This document shows, piece by piece, positions 38,171 through 48,433 of a DNA stretch of 64,000 nucleotides. The stretch spans positions 1 through 64,000 of the forward strand of contig SUXQ01000001.1 of NCBI GenBank assembly GCA_015060905.1, written 5' to 3'. Under the pieces are notes generated by a model that was given only the letters and a program-made list of their open reading frames with translations, searched no databases and was not told the origin of the DNA. Every line of letters begins with the position of its first letter. Within the stretch, counting starts at the first letter, position 1. The stretch comes from Bacteroidales bacterium (lineage in GTDB: Bacteria > Bacteroidota > Bacteroidia > Bacteroidales > Bacteroidaceae). The position numbers and the translations under genes are program-made.

Positions 38171-38935
38171 ATGGAGAATTTTCAAAAGGTAGACAGCTTT
38201 CAGTTCGAGGTTGACAAGACCACTGTTGATAAATTGCATCGTATGCGCCCCAGCGCCTTGTGCAATATGATGCTTGCATGTGCCGGTCGTCACGCCGATG
38301 CTCGCGGCTTTGGTGCTACACGCAAACTTGGTTGGGTGATGGCTCGAATGGTACTCGATATTAAAGAAATTCCACTCGGCTCGCAGATATTTACCATAGA
38401 GACATTTATAAAGAATGCCTATCGTGGCTTTACCGACCGTTGCATACGCGCGGTGGACGAGAATGGCAAGGAACTTGCTGCAATGATGTGTACCTTTGCA
38501 ATGATAGACCTTGAGACTCGTGCGCCTTTCGACTTTGACAGCGAGTTTCACGATGTATTTGTTAATTATCTTGCTCCCGAAGAGCCTTTCAGCATTGCTC
38601 GCGTTCCGTCTCCCCGTCGTTGCAACGTCGAGGGAGTCGAGCCTGTTCACCGCAGAATAAGATACAGCGACGTTGATATTAACGGTCACATGAACAGCAT
38701 CCGTTACATTGACCATATTATGGATATTCTCCCTCTCGACTACCTTTACACACACGATTTTAGCCGTTTCGTCGTTGCTTATATGCAAGAGGCGAAGCCC
38801 GGCGAGGGACTTAATTATTGCATGAAAGAGGTTGAGGACGATACTTATTTTGTACAGATTGTAAAAGACAGCGGCGAGGCTATCTGCCGTTGCGAAATGA
38901 GTTTCTTACCCCGTCCCGAGGTTGATGAGGAATAA
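38171..38935 (+). CDS. Acyl-ACP thioesterase
   Basis: 254-residue FatA/FatB-type double hot-dog protein that releases free fatty acids from acyl-ACP. The N-terminal hot-dog is about 1-130 ('LGWVMARMVLDIKEIPLGSQ'), the C-terminal one about 150-250. The catalytic Asp/Asn/His network lies in 'RIRYSDVDINGHMNSIRYID' (D-x-N-x-H). Length is typical of bacterial members. Stands alone between the ABC-F gene and a bidirectional terminator. Confidence 0.92.
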   Translation: MENFQKVDSFQFEVDKTTVDKLHRMRPSALCNMMLACAGRHADARGFGATRKLGWVMARMVLDIKEIPLGSQIFTIETFIKNAYRGFTDRCIRAVDENGKELAAMMCTFAMIDLETRAPFDFDSEFHDVFVNYLAPEEPFSIARVPSPRRCNVEGVEPVHRRIRYSDVDINGHMNSIRYIDHIMDILPLDYLYTHDFSRFVVAYMQEAKPGEGLNYCMKEVEDDTYFVQIVKDSGEAICRCEMSFLPRPEVDEE

Positions 38936-38942
38936 TCTTCTA

Positions 38943-38986
38943 TCAGTTGTAAAAAAGAGCCTTTAAAGGCTCTTTTTTACAACTGA
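38943..38986. terminator. Bidirectional terminator, 22-bp perfect arms, overlapping the RND gene end
   Basis: Arms at 38943-38964 and 38965-38986 are perfect reverse complements with no spacer (centre CCTTTAAAGG). Each strand ends in a run of six T after GAGCC/GGCTC. It serves the convergent thioesterase and RND genes. The right arm contains the last codons and stop (38977-38979) of the RND gene, so those residues are fixed by the hairpin. Confidence 0.92.
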
Positions 38987-41900
38987 TTCTTTCTTCTGAA
39001 CTTCTCCTCCAACGTTTGCATCCACTCGTACCAATTGGGAATGTACAGTGTGGCAAGCATTGTATTCAAGAACATTCCGAATACAACAGCCGTGCCTAAT
39101 GCCAGACGAGCCTCGGCACCCGCGCCACCGGCAAAAAGCAGGGGCATCACTCCCAATACAAAGGCAAAAGAGGTCATCAGAATGGGGCGCAACCTTATGT
39201 GCCCTGCTTCGTAGGCACTCTCCCTTATAGGGTTCCCTGCCTTGCGAAAGTCGCGGGCAAATTCAACTATAAGAATACCGTTCTTTGCGCTTAATGCAAT
39301 AAGCAAAATTATACCTATCAGCGTGTAGATGCTTATCGGCAGTCCCATTATCCAACAACCAAGCACGGTACCCAGCAGGGCTATCGGCGTTCCCATTACT
39401 GCTGCTACGGGGCTGCTCCAACTTTCATATTGTGCGGCAAGCACAAGATAGGCCACCAGCAGTGCAAGCGCAAGTATCACAATGGTCGTGTTTCCGGCAG
39501 TCTCCTCCTGATAGGCGACGCCCGTCCACTCGCAACCAAATTCATTGCCAATCTCTTCATCGAAAAGTTCTATCATTTCCCGCATTGTTTCACTTGTGCT
39601 GTACCCGGGTGCGGTGTTACACGTCAATGTTGCACTGTTGTACATATTGTATCGGCCCAATTGGTCGATGCCCAATATGCTGCTGCTTTTCATGAAGCTG
39701 CTGAACGGCACCATTTCTCCTTTGTTGTTGGCAAGGCTCAGTCGCATGACACTCTCTATCAATTTCTGACTATCCTCGCCGGCCGCCATCTTTACCTGCC
39801 ATATACGTCCCAACATTACAAAGTCGTTAATGTAGGCGGCGCCCATATAGCTGCTCAGCGTGGATAGCAGCGAACCAATGTCCACTCCCATCGTGACAGC
39901 TTTTTCGCGGTCGATGTAAAGATAAAATTGCGGAACATTTGCCTCGAACGAACTGTTCATGGCTGCTATTGCCGGCTTTTTCCGAAATTCTGTCAAAAGC
40001 ACGTTGATGGCTTTCTGCATTTCCGTAAGCCCCAACGCCTGCCTATCTTCAAGTTGCAGTTGCATTCCTCCGGTAGTTCCCATTCCCGGAATTGCGGGCG
40101 GTACCATTGCGAAGCATTGAGCATTCTCTATCGTTGCGTATGCCTCTCTGTTGAATCGCTCAACAACGTCGCTTGCCGACTGCCCGCGCCCTTTTCTCAG
40201 TTTCCAATCTTTCAGCACCACAAACACAGTGACTGCGTTGCTCTGCTCGCCGTTGTTCATTATGCTGAATCCGCTGATGCTGATGTTACTTTCAACCTCG
40301 GGGTATGTGGCAAGAATCCTGTTTATCTCTTGTGCGACCTTTTCGCTGCGTGTAAGCGAAGCGCCCGGTGGCAGTTGCGCAGCAATAATCATATACCCCT
40401 CATCCTCCTCGGGGATAAAGGTCGTCGGCCATTTTGCGAACATTATTATTGCAACGGCCGTCAGTGTAACAAAGCTGATGGCGGCTATCAATGGTTTTTT
40501 CAACAGATAGGCGGCGTATTTGTCGTATGTACGCTGCATGCTGTCGTATGCGCGGTCGAACAGTCTGAAAATTTTTCCTTTTTTGCGACTTTTGTCGGTG
40601 GGACGCAGCAGCAGTGCGCACAGCGCAGGGGTAAGCGTCAGCGAATTAAAGCCACTCAGCAGGGTAGACGCGGCAATGGTCAGCGCAAATTGTTTGTAAA
40701 GCTGTCCCGAAATTCCGCTTATCATGGTCGTTGGCAGAAATACAGCCATCATCACAAGTACAACACCTATGATGGGACTTGTAATCTCCTCCATCGCTTT
40801 TTCCGTTGCGGCTTTTGGCGACAGTTTCTCCTCGTCGAGTATGCGCGTGGCATTCTCCACCACCACTATTGCGTCGTCCACCACTATGGCAATGGCAAGA
40901 ATAAGCCCGAAAAGTGTAAGTGTGTTTATCGAGAATCCCAATAATTCCATCAGTGCCAGCGTACCTATCAGCGATACGGGAATTGTCAGGCAGGGGATAA
41001 GTGTCGCACGCCAATTTTGCAAGAAAAGAAAGATTACAAGTACCACTAACAACGTGGTCTCGAACAGTGTGTACAGCACTTCGCGAATGGAACTGCGCAC
41101 GACGTTTGTAGTGTCGAGCGTCACCTGATAGTTTACTCCGGGCGGAAAATCCTCGGCAAGCTGTTCCATTTTTGCCCTTATGGCTTTTGAAACATCGAGG
41201 GCATTCGACCCGGGTGATTGATACACTGCAAGGGCGGCTGTGGGCTTCCCGTTCAGACGCGACGAGGCTGAATATGTCTCGCTGCCAAGCTCAATGGTTG
41301 CAATATCCTTGAGCCTCAGTATGCTGATGCCGTCGTTCTTTACGACAATATTACCAAACTCCTCTTTGTTCTTTAATCTTCCCTGTACGTTAAGTGTATA
41401 CTGAAAAGCATTGTCGGCATTTTTATTCAGTGTCTGCCCGACGTATCCTGCTGATACTGCCATATTCTGCTGGCTTATGGCCGAATATACTTCTGCAGGG
41501 GTTACGCCGCGTATGCGCATAGTTTCGGGGTTCAACCATACGCGCATAGAGTAGTCTCCCGCACCCATTATGTTTACCGCTCCCACTCCCGAAACGCGCG
41601 ACAATTGGTCGGTTATCTGCAGTTTCGCATAATTCGAAAGGTATAATTGGTCATAAATAGAATCTCCTGTAAGCGTCAGAAACAGTACTATGTTTGTTGA
41701 TTGTTTTTGCACAGTAACACCCAATTGTGTCACTTCGCTCGGCAAAGAATTCATAGCCACATTCACCCTATTCTGCACAAGCACCGTTGCCATGTCTATG
41801 TCCGTTCCCACCTCAAATGTAACCGTCAGTTGGTACGTCCCGGCCGACGAGGATGTAGAACTCATATATATCATTCCATCTACTCCGTTTACCTGCTGCT

Positions 41901-42102
41901 CGATGGGTATTCCCACCGTTTGCGCTATTGTCTCGGCATTTGCACCGGGATAATTGGCCGTTACCTGCACCGTCGGCGGAGTAATGTCCGGATATTGGTC
42001 TACGGGCAGAATAAAAAGGCATATTCCTCCGCCTACCAACAGCATCAGTGACAGCACTGTTGCAAAAATAGGACGCTCTATGAAGAATTTCGGAAAGTTC
42101 AT
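38977..42102 (-). CDS. RND multidrug efflux transporter (AcrB/HAE1 type)
   Basis: 1041-residue inner-membrane proton-driven pump with 12 membrane segments and two large periplasmic loops. The N-terminus '[20 protein letters not shown]' is typical, and the proton-relay Asp pair is in TM4 ('[18 protein letters not shown]'). '[11 protein letters not shown]' in the second half and '[20 protein letters not shown]' near the C-terminus are standard HAE1 blocks. Third gene of an operon with adaptor and outer-membrane channel; 26 bp after the adaptor stop. Substrates cannot be read from sequence. Confidence 0.97.
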   Translation of the reverse strand: MNFPKFFIERPIFATVLSLMLLVGGGICLFILPVDQYPDITPPTVQVTANYPGANAETIAQTVGIPIEQQVNGVDGMIYMSSTSSSAGTYQLTVTFEVGTDIDMATVLVQNRVNVAMNSLPSEVTQLGVTVQKQSTNIVLFLTLTGDSIYDQLYLSNYAKLQITDQLSRVSGVGAVNIMGAGDYSMRVWLNPETMRIRGVTPAEVYSAISQQNMAVSAGYVGQTLNKNADNAFQYTLNVQGRLKNKEEFGNIVVKNDGISILRLKDIATIELGSETYSASSRLNGKPTAALAVYQSPGSNALDVSKAIRAKMEQLAEDFPPGVNYQVTLDTTNVVRSSIREVLYTLFETTLLVVLVIFLFLQNWRATLIPCLTIPVSLIGTLALMELLGFSINTLTLFGLILAIAIVVDDAIVVVENATRILDEEKLSPKAATEKAMEEITSPIIGVVLVMMAVFLPTTMISGISGQLYKQFALTIAASTLLSGFNSLTLTPALCALLLRPTDKSRKKGKIFRLFDRAYDSMQRTYDKYAAYLLKKPLIAAISFVTLTAVAIIMFAKWPTTFIPEEDEGYMIIAAQLPPGASLTRSEKVAQEINRILATYPEVESNISISGFSIMNNGEQSNAVTVFVVLKDWKLRKGRGQSASDVVERFNREAYATIENAQCFAMVPPAIPGMGTTGGMQLQLEDRQALGLTEMQKAINVLLTEFRKKPAIAAMNSSFEANVPQFYLYIDREKAVTMGVDIGSLLSTLSSYMGAAYINDFVMLGRIWQVKMAAGEDSQKLIESVMRLSLANNKGEMVPFSSFMKSSSILGIDQLGRYNMYNSATLTCNTAPGYSTSETMREMIELFDEEIGNEFGCEWTGVAYQEETAGNTTIVILALALLVAYLVLAAQYESWSSPVAAVMGTPIALLGTVLGCWIMGLPISIYTLIGIILLIALSAKNGILIVEFARDFRKAGNPIRESAYEAGHIRLRPILMTSFAFVLGVMPLLFAGGAGAEARLALGTAVVFGMFLNTMLATLYIPNWYEWMQTLEEKFRRKNQL

Positions 42103-42128
42103 TTTTCTGTTTTTTTAGTGGGTAAATA

Positions 42129-43232
42129 CTACTGTTCTTTCTCCATTATCGGTGTTACTTTCATTCCGTTTCTCACCTTCATCAATCCTTTTGTTACGTA
42201 GCGTTCGTCCTTTTTCAGTCCGCTTGTTACGAGTCTCATACTGTCGTTTACAACGTCGCCTGTCTCTATGTGACGATACTCGGCAATGTCCGAATTATTT
42301 ACTATGTAAATGAATTTTCCAAGCTGGTCGGTGCCTATGGATGCGTCTTTTATAAGAATGCCGTCCTCTACTTTCTTGTATGGAAGAATGACGCTTATGT
42401 ACGACCCTGCTTTCAGAAAACCATCGTTGTTTTTTAGTTCGGCGCGCACTCTTAATGTTCCTGTGCTTAGCTCTACGTTTGGCGACAGATAGTCCATTTT
42501 TGCTTTGCGCCGGAAGTAGTTGTCACCGCCCAGATTGAAGGTAATATAATCATCTTGCTCTACTTTGCCACGCTTCTGACGTTGCAGCCATTCGTTGTCG
42601 GTAATGTCAAAGTATGCGTACATTATGTCATCTTTGTATAGCGTTGCGAGTGTTACGGGCGAGACTGCTCCGGCAATGTAGCTGCCTGTCGATAGTGTGC
42701 TCAGGCTCATTAGCCCGTCGTGCGGTGCTTTTATGTAGCAGTATCCGAGGTTGGTTTTTGCGGTGCTGAGCTGTGCCTCGGCGTTGCTTACTGCTGCCTT
42801 CCCTGTTTCGACGTTTGTCTGTGCTTGCAGCAATTCTATTTGGCTGACGGCGTTGCGCTTTATTGCTATTTTCATCCTCTCGTAATTATTTTCGGCATAT
42901 TCGAGATTGGCTTTTGCTGTTTGCAGTGCAGCCTCGGCTTGTTTCACCGCATCTTTGTAAAGGGTGGGTTCTATGATGAATAGAATATTGTCTTTTTTTA
43001 CTCTTTGCCCGGCAGTGTAGTAAGAGCCTTCGAGGGTGCCGTTTACTCGTCCGACGATGGCAACCGTTGCGTCGGCGTCCAAATATCCGGGATATTCGCG
43101 CGTGAGTGTAACTTCTTGAATGACAGGGTGCGCAACCTCTATTGGCAGGCTTGTTGCTGCAATATTCTCTTTTTTCTCGCTGCAACTGCCGATGATGGTT
43201 GTCAGCGTTATTGCAAAAATGATTCTTTTCAT
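42129..43232 (-). CDS. RND efflux periplasmic adaptor (membrane fusion protein)
   Basis: Start set at 43232 ('MKRIIFAITLTTIIGSC'), 367 residues, with a lipobox and Cys at 17. An ATG 12 bp further upstream would add MHNT. Layout: beta-barrel, lipoyl half ('YPGYLDADATVAIVGRVNGT'), alpha-hairpin coiled coil (about 90-165, 'QAEAALQTAKANLEYAENNY'), second lipoyl half ('KAPHDGLMSLSTLSTGSYI') and C-terminal beta domains. It bridges the pump to the TolC-like channel. It lies 27 bp after the channel gene. Confidence 0.95.
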   Translation of the reverse strand: MKRIIFAITLTTIIGSCSEKKENIAATSLPIEVAHPVIQEVTLTREYPGYLDADATVAIVGRVNGTLEGSYYTAGQRVKKDNILFIIEPTLYKDAVKQAEAALQTAKANLEYAENNYERMKIAIKRNAVSQIELLQAQTNVETGKAAVSNAEAQLSTAKTNLGYCYIKAPHDGLMSLSTLSTGSYIAGAVSPVTLATLYKDDIMYAYFDITDNEWLQRQKRGKVEQDDYITFNLGGDNYFRRKAKMDYLSPNVELSTGTLRVRAELKNNDGFLKAGSYISVILPYKKVEDGILIKDASIGTDQLGKFIYIVNNSDIAEYRHIETGDVVNDSMRLVTSGLKKDERYVTKGLMKVRNGMKVTPIMEKEQ

Positions 43233-43259
43233 TGTATTATGCATTTGATTAATCTTTTT

Positions 43260-44645
43260 TTACCATCCTCCGCCGAGGGCTTTGTATAGCTGCACAAGCG
43301 CCGTGAGCGAGTATCCTTGTGTACGTACTAAATTATCCTGATAGTTTAGTAGCGAACGTTGGGCGTCAAGCACATTCTGGAATTGTGTAAGCCCCTGTTT
43401 GTAAAGTTCAAGCGATAGTTCAAGCGTCTCTTCTCCCTGTCGGACAGTCTCTTTTAGAGTTTCTATCGACAGAATGGAGTTTTTATATAGGCTCATGGCG
43501 TTGCTCACCTCTTGTACGGCTGTCAGCACAGTGCTGTTGAAAAGTATGATGCTCTGTTCAAGTTCGGCTTTTGCTTCGGCTGTGGCGTTTATCCTGTTCC
43601 CGCCGCTGAATATGTTCCACGTCATTGTGGGGGCAATCTCCCACTGCATGCTTCTGCTGCGTATTAATTTGTCAAGATTATTCGCAGAATATCCGACTGT
43701 GCCGTTCAGATAAAATGTGGGCAGCCAATCGCGCTTTGTGGCTCCCAGAAGCGCGGCTTTCTCTTCGACGGAAAATTCCGAGGCTCTTACGTCGGGTCGT
43801 CGGCGCAACAGGCCTGCGGGGACTCCAACGGCAACAGCTTCCACAAAGTCGGGCAGGGGCTTAGGCTTTTCGAGACGTTCGTTCAAACTACCCGGATACA
43901 GTGCCAATAATATGTTCAATGAATTTATATATTGCTCTATGGATGATTGCATTGAGGGGATTGCGGCGAGTGTACTGTAATAAACTGAACGTGCTTGGGC
44001 AACGTCGAGCTTCGAGGCGAATCCTGTCTCGTAGCGTGCCTCTACAATCTCCATAATCTCTTTTTGCGACTGTGCATTGTCGCGCAACACTCTCATTTCT
44101 GCTTGGGATTGTCGCAGCGAAAAGTAGGCATTGGCAACCTCGGCGCACAGTGTGACCATTGTTGCGCGATACTCCTCCTCTGTTGCCTGAAAAGCTCTTT
44201 TCTGCGCCTGTGCGCGTTTAAATATTTTACCAAAAATATCAACCTCCCAATTCATGGAAATTGCACTGCTGAAGTAACCGTACCATGCTTCTGTGTCGCC
44301 CGTCTGCGATAGATTACCGCTTGCTTTTTCGCGTGTCCATCCGGCCGACAGATTCAGCGTGGGCAGCAGTTGTCCCTGCGCCATTCTCCATCCGGCTTTT
44401 GCAATCCTGATGTTTGTAAGTGCTGTCATTGCCGAAAGGTTGCGCTCGGTGGCGATGGTAATCAGCGAGTCGAGCAGCGCATCATCGAATTTTTTCCACC
44501 AAAAATCATCGACGGGCATTGTACCTACAAAAAAATCGTCATTCTGCCACTCGGGCGGAAGTGTCTCCTTCAGCATATTTTGCTGCCCATGAGAGGGGTG
44601 TACGGAAATAATTACAAGTACGCAACAAAATAATATTTTTTTCAT
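43260..44645 (-). CDS. TolC/OprM-like outer-membrane efflux channel
   Basis: 461 residues from the ATG at 44645 ('MKKILFCCVLVIISVHPSHG'), a standard signal peptide. An in-frame ATG at 44678 adds 'MFNECLFTLLY' and would place the start across the palindrome at 44652-44669. Two homologous NodT/OEP halves are visible, with 'GLRRRPDVRASE'-type 'LLRRRPDVRASEFSVEEKAA' diagnostic of this class. First gene of the three-gene efflux operon; order channel-adaptor-pump is less common than adaptor-pump-channel. Confidence 0.94.
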   Translation of the reverse strand: MKKILFCCVLVIISVHPSHGQQNMLKETLPPEWQNDDFFVGTMPVDDFWWKKFDDALLDSLITIATERNLSAMTALTNIRIAKAGWRMAQGQLLPTLNLSAGWTREKASGNLSQTGDTEAWYGYFSSAISMNWEVDIFGKIFKRAQAQKRAFQATEEEYRATMVTLCAEVANAYFSLRQSQAEMRVLRDNAQSQKEIMEIVEARYETGFASKLDVAQARSVYYSTLAAIPSMQSSIEQYINSLNILLALYPGSLNERLEKPKPLPDFVEAVAVGVPAGLLRRRPDVRASEFSVEEKAALLGATKRDWLPTFYLNGTVGYSANNLDKLIRSRSMQWEIAPTMTWNIFSGGNRINATAEAKAELEQSIILFNSTVLTAVQEVSNAMSLYKNSILSIETLKETVRQGEETLELSLELYKQGLTQFQNVLDAQRSLLNYQDNLVRTQGYSLTALVQLYKALGGGW

Positions 44646-44651
44646 ATATAA

Positions 44652-44669
44652 GAGTGTGAATAAACACTC
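44652..44669 (-). promoter_or_regulatory. Operator-like palindrome before the efflux operon
   Basis: GAGTGT (44652-44657), 6-nt spacer, ACACTC (44664-44669), located 7 bp upstream of the channel ATG. On the minus strand it reads AATGAGTGTTTATTCACACT. The TGAGTG-type half-sites resemble targets of TetR-family repressors, which often control RND pumps. No regulator gene lies in the window. Confidence 0.45.
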
Positions 44670-44782
44670 ATTAAACAAACTGCCGAATGATAAGTTTATG
44701 TAATTTATAATAAAATACGCCGGCGATAATCACAAAATACAGTTCAATATTCTACAAAAGGAGAATTTTTAATAGGGTAAAA

Positions 44783-44813
44783 TTTGTGCTTCGATAAACA
44801 AATTATAACTTTG
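44783..44813 (+). promoter_or_regulatory. Promoter of the etfB-etfA-acyl-CoA dehydrogenase operon
   Basis: TTTG (44783-44786), 19 nt, TAACTTTG (44806-44813): both elements match the Bacteroidetes consensus exactly. The etfB ATG is 20 bp further on. Confidence 0.85.
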
Positions 44814-44832
44814 CAATCTAATCTTTAGTTTT

Positions 44833-45705
44833 ATGGAATTAAATATTATTGTGCTTGCAAAGCAGGTCCCAGATACTCGCAACGTAGGGTCGCAGGCGAT
44901 GAATCCCGACGGCACTATCAACCGTTCGGCGCTTCCCGCCATTTTCAACCCCGAGGACCTCAACGCTCTTGAACAGGCACTTATCATCAAAGAAAAAAAT
45001 CCCGGCAGTCGTATAACATTGCTCACAATGGGTCCTGCCCGTGCGGCAGACATACTGCGCGAGGCACTTTATCGCGGCGCAGATGCAGGTATTCTGCTCA
45101 CCGACCGCGCCTTTGCCGGTGCCGACACGTTGGCAACATCTTACGCGCTAACGTCGGCGATACGCAAAATTGGTAAATTTGACATTATTCTCTGCGGTCG
45201 TCAGGCAATCGACGGCGACACTGCACAGGTGGGCCCTCAGGTGGCTCAACAGCTTGACCTTCCGCAAATAACCTACACTCGTCGCATCCTCGAAATAACA
45301 GAAAAAAAGATAACCGTCGAACGTTCCATAGAAAATGGAGTAGAGATTGTCGAGGCTCCTTTGCCATTGTTGCTTACGGTAGACGGTGCGGCTGCTCCCT
45401 GCCGTCCGCGCAATGCCTATCGTCTGTTGCGTTTCATGCGTGCGGCGACCCCTTCGGAGCAGGCTGCCGATGGTTACCGCTATGCGGAAAAAGCAGCCTC
45501 GGACAGCAACCTGACGCTGCAAGAGTGGAATCTTGCTTTTGTCGGCGGTGACGCTTCGCGCTGCGGTCTTTCCGGCTCGCCCACAAAGGTAAAGAAAGTG
45601 GATAATGTAATTTTTCAGGCAAAAGAGAGCAAACGCTTCACTGCCGACGATGAGCAGATAAAAGAGCTTGTCGGCGAATTGCTTGCCAATCACACAATAG
45701 GATAA
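44833..45705 (+). CDS. etfB: Electron transfer flavoprotein beta subunit
   Basis: 290 residues. N-terminal 'IIVLAKQVPDTRN' and 'NPEDLNALEQALIIKEKNPG' are the family signatures; AMP-binding segment near 'GRQAIDGDTAQVGPQVAQQL' (about 120-140). With EtfA it carries electrons from acyl-CoA dehydrogenase to the quinone pool or a bifurcating partner. It is longer than the mitochondrial type and close to the group found in anaerobes; whether it bifurcates is not determined. etfA starts 4 bp after its stop. Confidence 0.96.
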   Translation: MELNIIVLAKQVPDTRNVGSQAMNPDGTINRSALPAIFNPEDLNALEQALIIKEKNPGSRITLLTMGPARAADILREALYRGADAGILLTDRAFAGADTLATSYALTSAIRKIGKFDIILCGRQAIDGDTAQVGPQVAQQLDLPQITYTRRILEITEKKITVERSIENGVEIVEAPLPLLLTVDGAAAPCRPRNAYRLLRFMRAATPSEQAADGYRYAEKAASDSNLTLQEWNLAFVGGDASRCGLSGSPTKVKKVDNVIFQAKESKRFTADDEQIKELVGELLANHTIG

Positions 45706-45709
45706 TATT

Positions 45710-46729
45710 ATGAACAGCATATTAGTATATTGCGAACTTGACGGCCCTCGTGTGGTAGAGGTCAGTCTGGAACTGCTGAGCAAGGGACGCGAGCTTGCCG
45801 ACACTCTCGGCGTTTCGCTCGAGGCGGTTGCCATTGGCGAAAATCTCGGTGGCGTTGCGGCACAAGTATTCCCTTACGGCGTTGATAAACTGCATCTGTT
45901 CGACGATGCACGTCTTTCGCCCTACACAACCTTGCCCCACGCTTCGACGTTGGTAAAATTCATAGGCGAGGAACAACCACAGATTTTTCTTCTGGGCGCA
46001 ACCATCATCGGGCGCGACCTTGGTCCACGCGTATCTTCGGCACTCGGCAGCGGACTCACCGCCGACTGTACCTCGCTCGAAATTGGCGACTACGAGGATA
46101 AAAAACGTGGCGAGACGGTGAAAAACCTTCTCTATCAGATACGCCCCGCTTTTGGCGGAAACATTGTCGCAACCATTGTCAATCCTTACAACCGCCCGCA
46201 GATGGCAACCGTCCGCGAGGGAGTAATGCCTTTGAATAAAGTTCGTCCCGACGATTACACAGGCGAGGTTGTGCAGCACAATGTTGCCGACTATGTAAGC
46301 GAGGCAGACTTTGTGGTGCGCATCATCGAACGTCACTTGCAGCCCGCCGAAAATAACCTCAAGAGTGCCCCCATTGTCGTTGCCGGTGGTTACGGCGTCG
46401 GCTCAAAAGAGAATTTCGACCTTCTCTTCGCCCTTGCCCGCGAACTTCACGGCGAGGTTGGTGCTACACGCGCAGCCGTCGATGCAGGCTTTACAACGCA
46501 CGACCGACAGATTGGTCAGACAGGCCTTACGGTGCGTCCCAAAGTATATTTTGCATGTGGAATATCCGGTCAGGTGCAGCATATTGCAGGAATGCAGGAC
46601 AGTGGAATAATTGTTTCCATCAACAGCGACCCCGATGCCCCCATTAACGCAATAGCCGATTATGTGATTACCGGTCGCATCGAAGATGTACTTCCCAAAT
46701 TAATAAGCCATTATCAGAAAAAATCATGA
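45710..46729 (+). CDS. etfA: Electron transfer flavoprotein alpha subunit
   Basis: 339 residues. The FAD-binding C-terminal domain (about 205-335) shows 'VVAGGYGVGSKENFDLLFA', 'GQTGLTVRPKVYFACGISG' and 'QHIAGMQDSGIIVSINSDP', all canonical. The N-terminal domain pairs with EtfB. The stop overlaps the acyl-CoA dehydrogenase start by 4 bp (ATGA), so the three proteins are made together. Confidence 0.97.
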   Translation: MNSILVYCELDGPRVVEVSLELLSKGRELADTLGVSLEAVAIGENLGGVAAQVFPYGVDKLHLFDDARLSPYTTLPHASTLVKFIGEEQPQIFLLGATIIGRDLGPRVSSALGSGLTADCTSLEIGDYEDKKRGETVKNLLYQIRPAFGGNIVATIVNPYNRPQMATVREGVMPLNKVRPDDYTGEVVQHNVADYVSEADFVVRIIERHLQPAENNLKSAPIVVAGGYGVGSKENFDLLFALARELHGEVGATRAAVDAGFTTHDRQIGQTGLTVRPKVYFACGISGQVQHIAGMQDSGIIVSINSDPDAPINAIADYVITGRIEDVLPKLISHYQKKS

Positions 46730-48429
46730 ACTATTATACCGACAATCCGGTGCTTAAGCACTATTTGACACACCCCCTTCTCCGTCGCATTGTGGAGATG
46801 AGGGAGCAAGGCTTTACCGAGGCTGAAAAATACGACTACGCTCCTGTTGATTTTGAAGAGGCGGTGGCCGGTTACGAGCAGGTTCTGACACTCGTCGGCG
46901 AACTTTGCGCCGAAGTTGTTGCCCCCAATGCCGCAGATGTAGACCGCACAGGTCCTCTGCTCGATAAAGGCAGGGTGACATACGCTGCTGCCACCGACGA
47001 GAATATGGAAATGTTCCGCAAGGCAGGCCTTATGGGAATTTCCATCCCCCGTTGTTACGGCGGGCTCAACTTCCCAACGTCGGTGTTCATAATGCTCGAG
47101 GACCTTGTGGCACGCGCCGACGCAGGCTTCGGCAACCTCTGGGGCCTGCAAGAGTGTGCCGAGACAATAAACTCTTTCGGCACCGACGAGCAACGTCTGC
47201 GTTACCTTCCCCGCATCGCAGCCGGCGAGACAATGTCTATGGACCTCACCGAGCCCGATGCAGGTAGCGATCTTCAGAGTGTTCGTCTTAAGGCTACATA
47301 CAACGAGGCTGACGGTCGCTGGTACCTTAACGGCGTAAAGCGTTTCATCACCAACGGCGACGCAGATATTCATCTGGTGCTTGCCCGCAGCGAAGAGGGC
47401 AGTAGCGACGGTCGCGGACTTTCGCTCTTCATCTACGACAAGCGCAACGGCGGTGTACACACCCGTCGCATAGAAGATAAGATGGGTATTCACGGTTCGC
47501 CCACATGCGAGCTTGTATACAACAACGCTCCGGCCGAGCTTTGCGGCAGTCGCAAGATGGGACTTATAAAATATGTGATGGCACTGATGAACAGTGCCCG
47601 TCTGGGAATTGCCACACAAAGTGTAGGTCTTTCCGAGGCTGCTTACAACGAGGCACGCGAATATGCTGCCAACCGCAAGCAGTTTGGTCGTGCGATAGAA
47701 AATTTCGCTCCCGTCTACGAAATGTTGGGCGAAATGAAGGCTCGCCTCGATGCGTCGCGCAGTCTGCTATACGAAACTGCCCGCAACGTAGATATTACCT
47801 CGTGCTTCGACGAACTTGCCCGCCGCCGCACCCTCACCCCCGAGGAACGTCAAGAGGCAAAGGCTTTTTCGCGCGTGGCCGATGCTCTTACGCCCATCGT
47901 CAAGGGTATGGGCAGTGAAATATGCAACCGCAACACTTACGACGCTATTCAGGTGCATGGCGGCTCGGGCTATATGAAAGATTATACTTGCGAACGTCTC
48001 TATCGCGATGCGCGCATCACCTCAATATACGAGGGAACCACTCAGTTGCAGGTGGTTGCCGCCATACGATACGCCACCAACGGCTTCTATTCGACACTGC
48101 TCGACGACTATCTGTCGGGCGAAGTGTCACAGGCAATGGCTCCCATTCGTGACCGAATAGCAAAGATGGCTGCACTTTATCGTGCGGCAGTCGAGCGCGC
48201 ACAATCTTTCGGCTGTCAGGAGACTAACGACTTTCTCTCGCGTCGCATATACGAAATAGTCTCATACTGCATAATGGCAGCCCTGCTGATGCTCGACGCC
48301 TCGGCAAATGAAGAGCTTTTTGCAGCCTCGGCGCGCAGTTTTACGGCAATGGCCGAGAGTATTGTTGCTTCGCATGCAACATATATTGAGAATTATACTC
48401 CCGAATTGTTAAACGATTATCGTAAATAG
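46726..48429 (+). CDS. Acyl-CoA dehydrogenase
   Basis: 567-residue flavoprotein, longer than classic enzymes of about 380-400 because of a C-terminal extension (about 455-567), as in many gut-anaerobe members. FAD/substrate region 'SMDLTEPDAGSDLQSVRLKA', helical domain with 'REYAANRKQFGRAIENF', and the catalytic-base loop 'ITSIYEGTTQLQV' with E436. Oxidises an acyl-CoA to the enoyl-CoA and passes electrons to EtfAB, encoded just upstream. The chain length or branch of the substrate is not evident. Confidence 0.93.
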   Translation: MNYYTDNPVLKHYLTHPLLRRIVEMREQGFTEAEKYDYAPVDFEEAVAGYEQVLTLVGELCAEVVAPNAADVDRTGPLLDKGRVTYAAATDENMEMFRKAGLMGISIPRCYGGLNFPTSVFIMLEDLVARADAGFGNLWGLQECAETINSFGTDEQRLRYLPRIAAGETMSMDLTEPDAGSDLQSVRLKATYNEADGRWYLNGVKRFITNGDADIHLVLARSEEGSSDGRGLSLFIYDKRNGGVHTRRIEDKMGIHGSPTCELVYNNAPAELCGSRKMGLIKYVMALMNSARLGIATQSVGLSEAAYNEAREYAANRKQFGRAIENFAPVYEMLGEMKARLDASRSLLYETARNVDITSCFDELARRRTLTPEERQEAKAFSRVADALTPIVKGMGSEICNRNTYDAIQVHGGSGYMKDYTCERLYRDARITSIYEGTTQLQVVAAIRYATNGFYSTLLDDYLSGEVSQAMAPIRDRIAKMAALYRAAVERAQSFGCQETNDFLSRRIYEIVSYCIMAALLMLDASANEELFAASARSFTAMAESIVASHATYIENYTPELLNDYRK

Positions 48430-48433
48430 AATT

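Noticed and set aside
39928..40944. 338-codon plus-strand open frame opposite the RND transporter gene
   Set aside because: Cys/His/Arg-rich noise; the opposite strand encodes conserved AcrB-type sequence without gaps.
46714..47619. 301-codon minus-strand open frame opposite the acyl-CoA dehydrogenase
   Set aside because: No family motifs, and the plus strand has intact dehydrogenase signatures; antisense frames are long here because of codon bias.
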